Shown here piece by piece: positions 14,301-29,300 of a stretch of DNA of 64,000 nucleotides. The stretch spans positions 5,072,087 through 5,136,086 of the forward strand of contig NZ_JAPDNR010000001.1 of NCBI RefSeq assembly GCF_025989125.1, read 5' to 3'. Position numbers and translations under genes: made by a program. Source of the DNA: Chitinophaga nivalis. GTDB lineage: Bacteria; Bacteroidota; Bacteroidia; Chitinophagales; Chitinophagaceae. The number at the start of each line of letters is the position of its first letter. Position 1 is the stretch's first letter. Below the pieces are notes generated by a model. It saw only the letters and a program-made list of their open reading frames with translations. It was not told where the DNA came from and did not search any database.

Positions 14301-17300
14301 CGCCGTATCTGCGTAACAGTTATACCAGGGTTTCAGCTGGGTGAGGTTCAGGGCTTCTCCCCCGAATATAACATACCGCAACTGCTGCAACCGTACCGGT
14401 TCGTTGACAGCTACCGCTATCAGCTGGTAAAAGGCAGTCGGCGTCTGGTTCAATACCGTTACGCCTTCGTTCAGACAGAAACGATAGAACAGCGCAGCAT
14501 CCCTGGTTTGTTCATAGGTAGGAATGAGTAATTTGCCACCGTAGAAAAAGGCGCCCCATATTTCCCATACACTGAAATCAAACACATAGGAATGGAATAA
14601 CGTCCATACATCGGTATTTGTAAAGTGGTACCAGTCATGGGTTTCCGTAAACAAACGTACCACGTTCCGGTGGGCAATCATCACCCCTTTCGGCTTACCG
14701 GTGGTACCACTGGTATAGATCACGTATGCCAGGCTATCCGGGGTACAATCGTTATTGTTCTCAACAGCATATCCGGCCAATTTTTCCTGCCAGCCGGCAT
14801 CATCGATCAGCTCCATGGTGGCAGCCGTTTCGGGTAATATACCGGCTAACGTATCCGCATACACGCTGTTGGTGAGGATCACACGGGCCTGGGTATCTGT
14901 CAGGATATAAGCCAGGCGCTCTTCCGGATAGGCCGGATCCATGGGCACGTAAGCCGCACCGGATTTCAATACGGCCAGTATGGCTACCGGCAGTTGCACC
15001 GAACGATGCAGACACAATACAATGAGGTCGCCGGACTGAATCGCGTAGGTGGCTTTCAGATAAGCGGCCAGTTGATTGGCTTGTTCATTCAGCTCCCGGT
15101 AGGTCAGTTGCTCGTTTTCATAAACAACGGCGGTATGATCCGGCGTTGCCGCTACCTGCGCTTCAAACCACTGCGTAATGGTCTGGTCTGTGTCACGGGT
15201 GCTGCGGGCAGCATTCCAATCATAAACAACTTCCTGGTACCTGGCGGCGTTGAGATAACGGAGGTCTTTCACTTTCAACCCACGTTGTTCCTCCCGTTGC
15301 AGGGAAGCGAGTTGCCGTAAAATTTCCAGGTAGGTATCTGCATATACAGCGATGGTAGCGGGTTCAAACAAACTGGTGGCATAGTTAAATGCACCGGTCA
15401 GTACTTCGCCGTTGTCTTCCATCATCAATGAGAGATCGAATTTGGCGATGCTGTAATGCCCGTTATTGTAAGGTTCAAATAAATGATCAAAGGTAAGCTG
15501 CTGCCCGTCTGTTTGCTGAATGCTGAACAATACCTGGAAGATCGGGTGACGCGAGGTATCCGGCGTTACGTTGAGCATTTCCACCAGTTTTTCAAAAGGC
15601 AGATCCTGATGTAACTGGGTATTCACCACATCAGTACCTACCTGCCGGATAAAATCAGTCAGGGGCTGGTCTGTCTGCATGGTGGCGCGCAATACCAGGG
15701 TATTGACAAAGAATCCGATCACGGAGGTAATCTCCTCATGATGACGGTTCGCCACAGGGCTACCGATCAGGATATCATCCTGATTGCTGAAACTGCGCAA
15801 CAGCAGATAATAGCCACTCAGCAGCAGGCTGTACATACTTACAGACAGCTCTTTTGCCAACGCTCTTAACCCATCACTCAATGGTTGATCGAGGGTAAAG
15901 TAGACGTCTGCGCCAGCATAATTGATGCGGGCAGGTCTTGCCTTATCCAATGGCAGGTGTAACACTTCACTGGCAGCCAGTTTATCTTTCCAATAGGTCA
16001 GTTGCCGGTTTAAGACGTCGCCGGTGAGATAATGACGTTGCCATAGTGCATAGTCTTTGTACTGTACCGGCAAAGCTGGCAGCTGCAACGTTGCGTCTGC
16101 TGCATAATGCGCCAGCAGTTCCCGGATCAGGATATCGGTAGACCAGCCATCAAAAGCGATGTGGTGTAATACCACGACCAGGTAACGTGCTGCTGTTGCG
16201 CCGGCAGGATGCAGCGTCATCAGTTTTACCTGTATCGGCCACTCCGCTGACAAGTGGAAAATATGATTGGCGGCTTCGGTCAGACAAGCTTCCAATGCTG
16301 CCGAATGATAAACATCCAGCAGTTCTACCGGTAACGGCTGTACGGTATCATCCTGTACTTCCTGATAACCGATACCTGCTTCCGTGGTTTTAATCAGGCT
16401 GCGTAATATTTCATGCCGGTGCACGATGCTTTTCAATGCCAGCAGCAGCCGGTCTGTCTGGGCAGCTGGTTGCAACCGCAATACGATAGGTACGTTGTAG
16501 GCATTGCTGCCTCCTTCATAATTTTCAATGAACCATAACCGCTCCTGGGCAAAAGACAACCGCTGTTCTTCCGGATGAGATACCGGTGTTGCCACGATAC
16601 CGCTGTGATCAGCTACCGCGGCAGGTATCAGTGTAGCCAGGGCCCGGATGGTTTTTGCTGTAAAAACGGCCGCCACTTTCAGGTGACTGTTTAATGCTTT
16701 GTTGATCTGGCTGACCAAGCGGATCGCCAGTATACTGTTACCTCCCAGGCGGAAGAAATCATCTTCCACACTGATCGCTGTAGCCTCCAGTCCGAGTATG
16801 GCCGCATAAATATCACACAGGCGCGCTTCGGTTGCATTGGCCGGTGCCTCATATTGTTGCGTAGTGGTGAATACCGGATCTGGCAGCGCCTTACGATCCA
16901 GCTTACCATTTGCGGTGAGCGGCATCGCCGCCAGTTGTATAAATACTGCCGGTATCATATACTCCGGCAGATGTGCCGCTAAGTAAGTCCGCAATGGCTG
17001 TTCTGCAATGGCTTCGCCGGCGGTGTAGTAGGCAGCCAGGTATTTATCGCCGGAAGGTTGTTCCTTCGCCAGCACGATGACCTGCTGCATACCAGCAAAT
17101 GATAACAGGCGGCTTTCTGTTTCACCCAGCTCCACCCGGTATCCCCGGATCTTTACCTGGAAGTCGTTTCGGCCGATGTAACTCAGATTACCATCCGGTA
17201 AATATCTTACCAGGTCGCCTGTTTTATACAAACGGGCATTGGTGCCTGCCTGTTTTTCTGCGTCGGTACGGAACGGGTTATCAATAAAACGTTCCCCCGT

Positions 17301-20300
17301 TAACGTGGGTTGATTCAGATACCCGCGTGAAACACCCGCACCTCCGATATACAATTCTCCGATAGCCCCAACGGGTAAAGGAAACAAATAGCTATCCAGT
17401 ACATAGATCTTATAGTTGTTATACGCCTTTCCAATGGAAAAATGTTCCGTGCTCCGGTCAATCTCATAAATGGTGGCACCTACTGTTGTTTCTGTAGGAC
17501 CGTATTCATCGATGATCTTTTCTGAAAATTTTAAGAGGTTGGCGATATGGTTAGGTAATAATTTTTCTCCTCCGGTAATCGTTAACTTAATATTTAAATC
17601 TGCTTCTGCAAGCACCTCATTATCAATCTCCTGTTCCAGGTTACCTAACAAGGCGAGATAAGCCGGCGTAGACTTTACCATCTCAATCTGATGCTGTAAC
17701 AGGTGTTGTTTATATTCATTTATCTGCATGATATCCTGTCCATACACAAAGATGGTTTTGCCAAAACACACCGGATACAAGGTGGTTGTTACCGACAAAT
17801 CGAAAGACAGGTTGCTGGAAAAATCTACGTTGTTGATTGCCGCAGGAATGATCTCCTGCAGGTTAAACAGGTAGTTGACTACAGCGCTGTGTTCAATCAT
17901 CACGCCTTTGGGTTTACCGGTGGTACCACTGGTATAGATCACATACGCCAGCTGTTGCGCAGCGTTGGCAGGCAACGTATAGCCAGTACCGTATTGTTCA
18001 TAGATAGTAGTGGTATCTACCGCGGCGATGGCAGTAGCCGTCAGTTGCTGCAGGAGCGGTATTCTTTTTTCATCTGTCAGTACTACTTTGGTACCGGTAT
18101 CCGCCAGGATGTAGGCAATTCTGTCTTCCGGATAAGCAGGATCCACGGGTACATAAGCGCCTCCTGCTTTTAATACTGCCAGTATGGCTACCAGCATATA
18201 TTCCGTACGATCCAGACAAAGGGCTACCAGCTCATCGCGTTGTATATCATGTATCGTGTGCAGATAAGCAGCCAGCCGATCTGCTTTGTCGTTCAGCTGC
18301 TGATAGGTCAGCTGCCGGTTGCCGCATACCACAGCCGGATGGTCCGGGGTACGACTTACCTGTGCCGCAAACAGGCGATCAATCGTCACTTCCGTCGGAT
18401 AAACTTTTTCTGTTGCGTTGCGCTGATGCACGATGGCCGTATGTTGCACCGGACTCAGATAATGCAACGCATGCACAGGTAAATGACGCTGTGCCGTATT
18501 TTTCAGCGCGGCCACCTGTTGCAGGATCACCACATAGGTATCTATCAATGCCTGGATGGTAGCCGGTTCAAAAAGACGGGTAGCATAGTTCACCAAACCT
18601 TTGATGGTCGCTTCACTGTCGTCCATCATGGTAGTTATATCAAACCTGGCGGTCTGGTAATCACCTGGCAACGGATAGGGTACAAACAACTGATCTACGG
18701 CGGCTGCCTGTTCCTTGCCAAAGTGCTGTACACTAAACATCACCTGGAAGAGCGGATGCCGCGAAGGATCCGGTGTCAGGTTCAGTTCATCTACCAGTTT
18801 TTCAAATGGCAAATCCTGGTGTAACTGTGCAGTAACCACTGCTGCTCCTACCTGTTGAATGAAGTCGGTCAACAGTTGCCGGGGTTCGATTTGTTCCCGC
18901 AATACCAATGTATTCACGAAGAAACCGATTAAACCGGCAATCTCCGGATGGTGCCGGTTGGCTACCGGACTACCTATGATAATATCTGACTGATTGCTGT
19001 AACTATGTAACAGCAGGTAATAACCACTCAGCAACAGACTATACATACTCACCTCCAGTTCTCTGGCAACCGTACGTAAATCGTCACTCAGCGACTGATC
19101 CAGGGTAAACGTGCAGTTAGCCCCGGTATAACTGATGCGGGCAGGTCTTTCCCGGTCTGTTGGCAGGTTCAGTGGTGCATGGTCCGACAGTTTTTCTGTC
19201 CAGTAGGTCACTTGTTTTGCCAGCACTTCACCCGTCAGGTAATGCCGTTGCCAAAGCGCAAAGTCTTTATATTGTATGGACAATGCCGGTAACGTGGCAG
19301 CTGTTGCACCGGTGGCATAATAATGATAGTGGTGGCCGATTTCCTGTAACAGGATATCGGTTGACCAGCCATCGAACACAATATGATGCAGTACTATACT
19401 CAGGTAGCGTGTAGGCGTATCCGTGGCTGCATGCAGGGTATACATTTTTATCTGTACCGGAATAGCTGCCGACAAGTGAAATACATGCTGTACCGCTGCC
19501 AGCATAGCCGCTTCCAGTTCTTCCTGCGTCGTCACTTCCAGCATGGCTATCTCCAAAGGCACAAGGGTATCATCCACCACCTGCTGATAACCGGTACCTG
19601 CTGCCGTTGTTTTAATGAGGCTGCGTAATACTTCATGCCGGTGTATCACGGCACGCAAGGCCTGTTCCAGATAACCGATATTGGTAGCGGGTGATAACTG
19701 TAATATCACAGGAATATTATAGGCATCACTTCCCCCTTCAAACGCTTCGATAAACCATAACCGTTCCTGCGCAAAGGATAACAGCTGTTCCTCCGGATGC
19801 GCCACAACTGTTGCACTGATAGCCACGGCTGTTGCCGTTTCCGGCACTGCGGCCGCCAACCGGCGGATGGTACGGGCGATGAAAACAGCACTGATCTGCA
19901 GCGCACTGCCCAGTTCCTGGTTAATACGACTCACCAGCCGGATCGCCAGAATACTGTTACCTCCCAGCCGGAAGAAATCATCTTCCACCCCTACCTGGGT
20001 TAAAGGCAGTTGCAGGATATCCGCATAGATGGCGCATAAGCGGCTTTCCGTATCGGTAGCCGGCGCCACATAATTGGCCGTATCCGTGAAAAGCGGATCC
20101 GGCAAGGCCTTACGATCTACCTTACCATTAACGGTGAATGGCAACGCTTCCAGGTGTATCAACACCGATGGTATCATATAGTCCGGTAAATAATCTTCCA
20201 GGTAAGCCACCAGTGTTGCGCGGTCTAACGGTGTAGCAGCTACGTAGTAACCTGCCAGGTATTTACCGCCGGTGGCCTGCTCTCTGGCCATCACCACGGC

Positions 20301-23300
20301 CTGTTGAATACCGGGATATGCTGCCAGCCGGTTTTCTATTTCGCCCAGCTCTATACGGTGACCGCGGATCTTCACCTGGAAGTCGTTACGGCCTACATAT
20401 TCCAGGTTACCATCCGGTAAATATCTCACCAGATCTCCTGTTTTATATAAACGGCTGTTGCTGTTGACCATTTTTTCCGCAGCGCTGCGGAATGGGTTAG
20501 CGATAAAACGTTCCCCCGTGAGCGTAGGATTGTTCAGGTATCCCCTTGCCACACCGGCGCCGCCAATATACAGTTCTCCGATGGCGCCCACCGGTACCGG
20601 TATCCCCTGCGCATCCAGTACATACAACGTGGTATTCGCAACAGGACGGCCTATGATACTACTGTTGCCACTATCCCTGTAAGCATGCAGGGTAGCACAC
20701 ACGGTAATCTCCGTAGGTCCGTACTCGTTCATCAAGGTACCATAGAGCGATGATATCCGGAGATCGGGTAATTTTTCTCCCCCGGTAAAGATCACCTCCA
20801 GGGCTGGTTTATAAGGCAGCAATGCCGGTAATAACGCCGATGGAATAAATGATACGGCAATCCGGTGCGCAGCGATATAAGCCGTTAAAGCTTCGGGAGC
20901 CGTACGCAGCTGATTGCTGTACAGGTATAGGCAGTTACCATTGCACAGTGCCGGGAAGACTTCATATACAAAGGCATCAAACACATAATTGGAGTAACAA
21001 CCTACATTGGTATGCTGATCCAGCTGATGCACCGGAATCAGTTCTGAGATCAGGTTGATGACACCGCGGTGTTCGATCATCACCCCTTTGGGCTGCCCGG
21101 TGGTACCACTGGTATAGATCACATAAGCCAGGTCCGTAGAGCGGCTGGTTGCCACCGGATTTTCAATCGGATAAGCCGCCAGTATAGCTTCAAAAGCAGG
21201 TGTATCTATGCTGACTACCTCGTTTGTCCAGGTAGCTAACGTAGCAGCATATACGTCGTTGGTTAATACGGTCCTTGCCTGTGTATCTGCCAGTATATAG
21301 GCTTTACGTTCCTCCGGATAGTCCGGATCCATGGGCACATAGGCGCCACCGGATTTCAGTACTGCCAGGATGGTGATCAGCAGCTGTTCGGAACGATCCA
21401 GGCATAACACTACCCGATCGTCGGGGCGGATATTATAAGTGGCCTGCAGCCATGCCGCCAGGCGGTTGGCCCGCTCGTTCAGTTCGTGGTAAGTCAGTTG
21501 CGTTGCTTCATATACCAGCGCTGTCTGATCCGGCGTCTGATTCACCTGGGCTTCAAACAACCGGTGAATGGTTTGGGCGGCAGCGTATGGTTTGGCTGTA
21601 GCATTCCAGTCGTGGATGACCTGCTGATATTGGCTTGCAGACAGGTACCGCATCAGATTGCTATCAATAGCAGGCGTCTGCAACAACTGCTCCAGCAAGG
21701 TAGCCATGCCATCCAGTATATCCTGTATCTGTTCCTGCGCAAATAATTCTCCTGCATACTTCAGCTGACATACAATGCTGCTACCGGATTCAAAGGCCAC
21801 AGCTGCCAGCGGATAATCCAATTTTTCCGTACCACTTTTGAAAACAACCGGCAGCTCATCTTCCGCCCCACTATCGGCTGGCACCGGATAGTTTTCATAT
21901 ACAAACAAGGTATTGAACAACCGCTCACCCTGTTGTTGCAGCGACGACAACCGGATGTCGCTGCGGGTATTGATGTCATTAATTTGTTCCTGTAAAGCTT
22001 GTATTGCTTTGATAGCTGCACCACCTGTATGTTCCATCATCACCGGTAACGTATTGATGAATAGTCCCACTGATTGCTCAATATCATCTACCGGCAGGTT
22101 ACGGCCGGATACAATCATACCAGTGGCGGTGGTTTCACTATGACCATACGCCCTTAATTGTTTATGCCACAGGTATTGTAACACCGCATTCACGGTAACG
22201 CCATAGGTCGTACAGAGGGCATTGAGTTGCAGATAGGTTTCTCCTGTTATTTGCCAGGACAATTCCAATGGTTGCAGGATATGCCGGTAATCAGACAAAA
22301 CAATATGCCGCTGTCCGACTTTCAATAAACTACTGAGATCTTCCCGCGAAGTATGGCGACTCACGGCTGTTTCCCAGTAAGCGATATTATCACTACGATG
22401 TGCCTGCAGATATTGTTGGGCAGCTACGTAACTGTTATCCAGCTGATAGTTTACCGGCTGTTCTTTCAGCAACTGGCGGTAAACCAGGTGTACATGTCCC
22501 AGTAGTACCGGCATACTCCAGCCATCCAGGATCGCATGGTGATTGCTGAAAATACACTGGTAACGGGTATGGCTACATTTCACCAGGTATATCCGGAATA
22601 AGGAGCCGGCAGCCAGGTCAAAGGAAAGCGTTCTGTCGGTATCCGATAGCTGCTGTATAAAGGCATCCTGTTCAGTAGTGGATAAAGCGGTAATGTCTTC
22701 ATAACGCCAGTTCAGGGTGCCCGTTTTATCGATCACCTGCACGAGTTCTTCCGCCCAGGCAAAACGTAACCGTAATATCGGATATCTCTCCTGCGCAGCG
22801 CACCAGGCCTTTATCAACAGCGGTATATCTATTGCTGTCTGGTACTCCCATTGCAATTGTACCCGGTACGCATCATCCACTGTCCCCTGATTCAAGGCAT
22901 GATAAATAAATCCTTCCTGCAGGCTGTTGGCCAGCAACACACCGGTAATCTCCCGGTTAGCCTGCAGGGTATCGAGGTAAGACGGAGAGATGATCCGGGC
23001 TACATCGCTGGCAGTTAAATAACTGCGGGTAGCCCCTGCCAGGTTCGTAATCAGTTCTTCCAGTACCGCCTGATAACGGGCTGCCAGCGCCGATAATACA
23101 GCTGGTTTTAAACGGCCGGCTACACTAAATTGCAACTGTCCGTTGATCACCATCCCGGTAATATTAATGATATGCGGATCCTGGTTACCCGGCGCGGTAA
23201 ATACACCACTGGCATCGCTGCTGATAAACCAACCAGCCTGTGTTTCGGATGTTCCTTTATCAAACTGTCCGAGGTAGTTAAAACTGATATGGGGCAGTGC

Positions 23301-26300
23301 TTCCGCTATGTAACCAATCAGCGCTCCGTACCCGATGCCCTTGCCAGGTATCTGGCGTAACATTTCCTTCACTGAAATGATAGTAGCAGCTATATCACCG
23401 GAAACGGATGTCAGTTCCACGGGATACATGGTGGTAAACCAACCTGTGGTACGGGTAATATCAATAAATGGATGTAATTCTTCCCGGCCATGGCCTTCCA
23501 GTAAAATATGGTGGCGCTGCTGACCGGTAATAGCTGTTAAGGCCATACCCAGCGCACTCAGTAAGAGGTCATTGATCTGTGTCTGATATACCCGACCGCT
23601 TTCGCGCAATAATAAACCGGTTGTTGGCCGATCCAGCATGACAGCAGCATAGCTCATCGTGGTATCAGCCATCGCCGACAGTACAGCATTACTGGCAGGG
23701 ATACCCGCTGCCGCCTGCGACCACCATATTTTTTCCTCCGGCCTGGCGGTTAATTTATAATCGAGAATAACGTTTACCCATTGGCGGTAACTACTACCTT
23801 TTTCACCCAGCACCTGCTCTGCCTCCTGCAATGATCCATGCAGGGCAATATAGTCATACAGTTGCTGCAGGTGTTCGGTGATAATCCGCCAGCTGACCGT
23901 ATCAATGAGCAGGTGATGTACTGCTACGAATATGCGGGCACTGTCATCGGTATATCCTTCCAGGTAGCCTATGTGCAACAATTTATCACCCAGGATATCA
24001 AAATCAGCCTGCCAGCTGGTTAACAACTGCTGTAGCGCTTCCGGAGAGGGATAATGACGTATATCCGCCACGGTGAGGATCCCTTGCGGCACTGCACCAT
24101 GGTAATACTGGGTAGCTCCATCGGCAGTATGATTAAAACGGGCGCGTAATCCATCGTGGTAGCTCAACAGTAACGCAATCGCCTGCTCCAGAATGGACTT
24201 GTCCAACACCGGTACCTGGATCAGGAAGGATTGATTCCAATGCTGATAATCCCGGAAAGTGCCGGTTTCTATATGGTGGAAAAACCATTCCTGTATAGGC
24301 AGCAACGGCAAGGCCCCATGCAGCAGTCCCTGTTCCGTATTTAACGGGGTGATGTCGGCCATATTTCTGGCAATGACATGGGTATAAAGGGCGCTAATTG
24401 TTCTGTATTGAAAAATGTCCTTCACGCTTACGTGTATACCTGCACGTTGCCTTAAACGGCTTACCAGCTGGATACTTACAATACTATCTCCTCCCAGCCG
24501 GAAAAAGTCGTCCTGCACCCCAACTGTACCGGCTGCCAGCCCCAATACTTCTGCATAAATTCCGCATAACAGCGCTTCTGTTTCATTCTGTGGCGCCTGA
24601 TAGGTATCTGTAGCTGTAAAATGTGGCTCCGGTAGTGCACGCCGGTCCAACTTCCCATTGACCGTCAACGGCAATGCGGAGAGATGTACCAGGGTTGCCG
24701 GCACCATGTACTCCGGCAGCGATGTCCGTAGTATTTCCAGTATAATCGTTTCATCCAGGGAGGCCGGCGACACGTAATAGCCTGCCAGGTATTTCACACC
24801 GGTTGCCACCTGTTCTTTCACCAATACAATAGCCTGTTGGATACCCTCACAGGCAGCCAACCGGCTTTCTATTTCTCCCAGCTCTATACGGTGACCGCGG
24901 ATCTTTACCTGTGCATCATTACGCCCCACATATTCCAGGTTGCCATCCGGCAGGTACCGCACCAGGTCACCGGTTTTATAAATACGGCTATTGCTACCGG
25001 ATGTGATGTCTGCTTCTGAACGGAAAGGATTGGCGATAAAACGTTCCCCCGTTAACGTGGTATTGTTCAGATAGCCGCGGGCTACCCCTGCGCCGCCGAT
25101 ATACAACTCACCGGTAGCCCCTACCGGTACCGGCTGACCATGGGCATCCAGCACATATAAAGTAGTATTAGCCAAAGGACGACCAATATTACTGCTGTTA
25201 CCACTCTCCCGGTAAGGATGCAGGGTAGCACATACCGTAATCTCCGTTGGTCCGTACTCGTTAATCAGTTCAAAAGGAATATTCTCCGGCTGCAGGTCCG
25301 GCAGTTTTTCGCCGCCGGTAAACACCAGCTGTAAGGTGGTTTTCTGCTGTGCCAATGCCGGTACCAAAGCCGAAGGTATAAACGATACTACAATCTGCTG
25401 TTGCCGGATATACGCGGTCAGGTCATCCAGAGAAGTACGCAGCTGGTTGCTGTACAGGTATAGACTATTTCCGTTGCACAAAGCAGGGAATGCCTCATAT
25501 ACAAAAGCATCGAACACGTAGTTGGAGAAACATCCTACCCGGTTGTGAAGATCCAGCTGGTGTACCGGTATCAGTGCCGTGATCAGGTTAATGACACCGC
25601 GGTGTTCGATCATGACACCTTTAGGCTGACCGGTAGTACCGCTGGTGTAGATTACATAGGCCAGCTCTCCGGCCTGGCTCGTATGCACAGGGTTACTCAC
25701 CGGGCAGACAGCCAGCGTAGCTTGAAAATCAGGGTTATCGAGGCTGATTACCGGCCTATCCGTATCGGATAACGCAGCCGCATATACGCTGTTGGTCAGT
25801 ACTACCCGTGCCTGCGTATCTGTCAATATATAGTTCCGCCGATCCTCCGGATAGCCAGGGTCTATCGGTACATAGGCCGCACCAGATTTCAATACACCCA
25901 GGATCGCAATGAGTATCTGTTCGGAGCGATCCAGGTGAAGCGCAATCAGATCATCCCGTTGTACCGCATAATTTGTCTGTAGCCAGGCAGCCAGCTGATT
26001 GGCTTTTTCGTTCAGTTCCCGGTAAGTCAGTGCTGTAGCTTCATATACCAGGGCTATATGATCCGGTGTTTGAACTACCTGCGCTTCAAACAACCGGTGA
26101 ATGGTTTGTTCAGTTGCAAAGGGTACAGCGGTAGCATTCCGGTCATATACTACTTCCTGGTAGCTGGCATCGCTGAGATAACAGAGATCTTTCACTTTCA
26201 GATCGCGTTGCTGCTCCTGATGCAGAGAGGCGAGTTGCCGTAATATTTCCACGTAGGTATTTACATAAACAGCAATAGTCGCAGGCTCAAACAAACTGGT

Positions 26301-29300
26301 GGCATAATTAAAGACGCCCTTCAGTACTTCACCGTTGTCGTCCATCATCAACGAGAGATCGAATTTGGCGATGCTGTAATCCCCGTTATGATAAGGTTCA
26401 AACAAGTGATCAAATGCAATCGGCTCAGCAGCTGTTTGCTGTATGCTGAACAACACCTGGAAGATCGGATGACGTGAAGTATCAGGTGTTACCTCCAGCA
26501 TCTCTATCAGTCTTTCAAAAGGCAGGTCCTGATGTAACTGTGCATTCACAACGTCTGCCCCTACCTGACGGATAAAATCTGTCAGAGGTTGGTCCGTCTG
26601 CATAGTAGCCCGTAATACCAGCGTATTTACAAAGAATCCTATCACCGAGGTGATCTCTTCATGATGACGATTTGCCACAGGACTACCAACGAGGATATCA
26701 TCCTGGCTACTGAAACTGCGTAACAGCAGGTAATAACCACTCAGCAACAGGCTGTACATACTTACGGATAATTCTTTGGCCAACACCCGCAGTTCGTTAC
26801 TGATTGCTTTATCCAGCGTAAAGTGCAGGTCTGCGCCGGCATAACTGATATACGCAGGTCTGTTCTTATCCAAGGGCAGGTGCAGTACTTCACTGGCAGC
26901 CAGCTTATCTTTCCAATAATTCAACTGCCGGTTTAAAACATCACCGGTGAGATACTGACGTTGCCACAGTGCGTAGTCTTTGTACTGTACCGGTAAGGCA
27001 GGCAGCTGCAGTATGTTATCTGCAGCATAGTACGCCAGTAGCTCTCTGATCAGGATATTGGTGGACCACCCATCAAAAGCAATATGATGCAATACTGCCA
27101 CCAGGTAGCGTTCTGTCGCGCCATCGGTGTGCAGCGTAATCAGTTTTACCTGTATCGGGAATGTTTCCGACAAGCGAAAAACATGCTTGGCGGCTGCTAT
27201 CAGACAATCTTCCAGTGCCAAATGAGTATAAACATCCAGCAGTTCTACCGGTAACGGCTGTACGGTATCATCCTGTACTTCCTGATAACCGATCCCCTCT
27301 GCTGTGGTTTTAATCAGACTGCGTAATACTTCATGCCGGTGCACAATACTTCTCAGGGCCAGCAGCAGCCGATCGGCCTGTGTATCCGGCTGGAGCCGCA
27401 ATACTAACGGTACATTATAGGCATTACTACCACCTTCGTAGTTTTCAATAAACCACAAACGTTCCTGAGCAAAAGACAACCGCTGTTCTTCCGGATGCAA
27501 TACCGGTGTTGCCACGATACCGCTATGATCTGCCATGGTAACAGGTATCAGTTTCGTCAGCGCCCGGATGGTTTTTGCAGTGAAAACAGCCGCTACTTTC
27601 AGGTGGCTATCCAGTACTTTATTGACTTGACTAATCAGCCGGATCGCCAGGATACTGTTACCTCCCAACCGGAAGAAATCATCTTCCACACTGATCTGTG
27701 CAGCCTCCAGTCCGAGTATGGCCGCATAAATCTCACACAGGCGCGCTTCGGTTTCATTGGCCGGCGCCACATACTGTTGTGTAGCCGTAAATACCGGGTC
27801 CGGCAGCGCCTTACGATCCAGCTTACCATTTGCGGTGAGTGGCATCACTGTTAACGGTACAAATACAGCCGGTATCATATACTCCGGCACATGTGCAGCT
27901 AAATAAGTCCTCAATGCCTGTTCCGCCATCACTGTTGCTGCCGTATAGTAAGCAACCAGGTATTTATCGCCGGAAGCCTGCTCCTTCGCCAGTACAATGA
28001 CCTGCTGCATACCTGTAAATGACAACAGGCGGCTTTCTGTTTCTCCCAGCTCCACCCGGTATCCCCGGATCTTCACCTGGAAATCGTTTCGGCCGATGTA
28101 ACTCAGGTTACCATCCGGTAAATATCTGACCAGATCGCCTGTTTTATATAGACGTGCATTGGCACCTGCCTGTTTTTCTGCGTCGGTGCGGAACGGATTA
28201 TCAATAAATCGTTCCCCCGTTAACGTGGGTTGGTTCAGATACCCGCGCGAAACACCCGCACCTCCGATATACAATTCTCCGATAGCCCCAATGGGTAAAG
28301 GAGACAAATGGCTATCCAGTACATAGATCTTGTAGTTGTTATACGCCTTTCCAATAGAAAAATGTTCCGTGTTCCGGTCTATCTCATAAATGGTGGCGCC
28401 TACCGTTGTTTCCGTAGGACCATATTCATCGATGATCTTATCTGAAAAATTTAACAGGTTGGCGATGTGGTGAGGTAGTAATTTTTCTCCGCCGGTAATC
28501 GTTATCTTAATATTCAAACCGGCTTCTTCAAACAACTCATTTTCAGGATCCTGTTCCAGATTACTTAACAGGGCGAGATAAGCCGGGGTAGACTTCACCA
28601 GTTCAATCCGATGCAGTAACAGGTGTTGTTTGTAATCATTTATCTGCATGATATCCTGCCCATACACAAAAATGGTTTTGCCAAAACATACCGGATATAA
28701 GGTGGTCGTCACCGACAAATCAAAAGAGAGGTTGCTCGAAAAGTCTACATTGTTAATCGCTGCAGGAATGATCTCCTGCAGGTTAAACAGGTAGTTAACC
28801 ACTGCACCATGTTCAATCATCACCCCTTTCGGTTTACCGGTAGTACCACTGGTATAGATCACATATGCCAGCTGTGTTGTGACGTTTACGGGTAACGTAT
28901 CAACCACGGTATATGATTCATATATAGCAGCTGTATCTATTGCCGTGATGGCAGCAGTTGTCAGTTGTTCCAGAAAAGGTATTCTCTTTTCATCTGTCAA
29001 TACTACTTTTGTACCGGTATCCGCCAGGATATAGGCAATTCTGTCTTCCGGATAAGCAGGATCCACCGGTACATAAGCGCCGCCAGCTTTCAATACTCCC
29101 AGTATCGCTGCCAGCATATACTCCGTACGATCCAGACAAAGCGCGACCAGGTCGTCGGGTTGTATATGATGTCTGGTGTGCAGGTAAGCGGCAATCCTCT
29201 CTGCTTTGTCATCCAGCTCCCGATAGGTCAGCTGCCGGTATTCAAATACAACGGCCGGATGATCCGGGGTACGGTTTACCTGTGCCTTAAACAGCCGATC

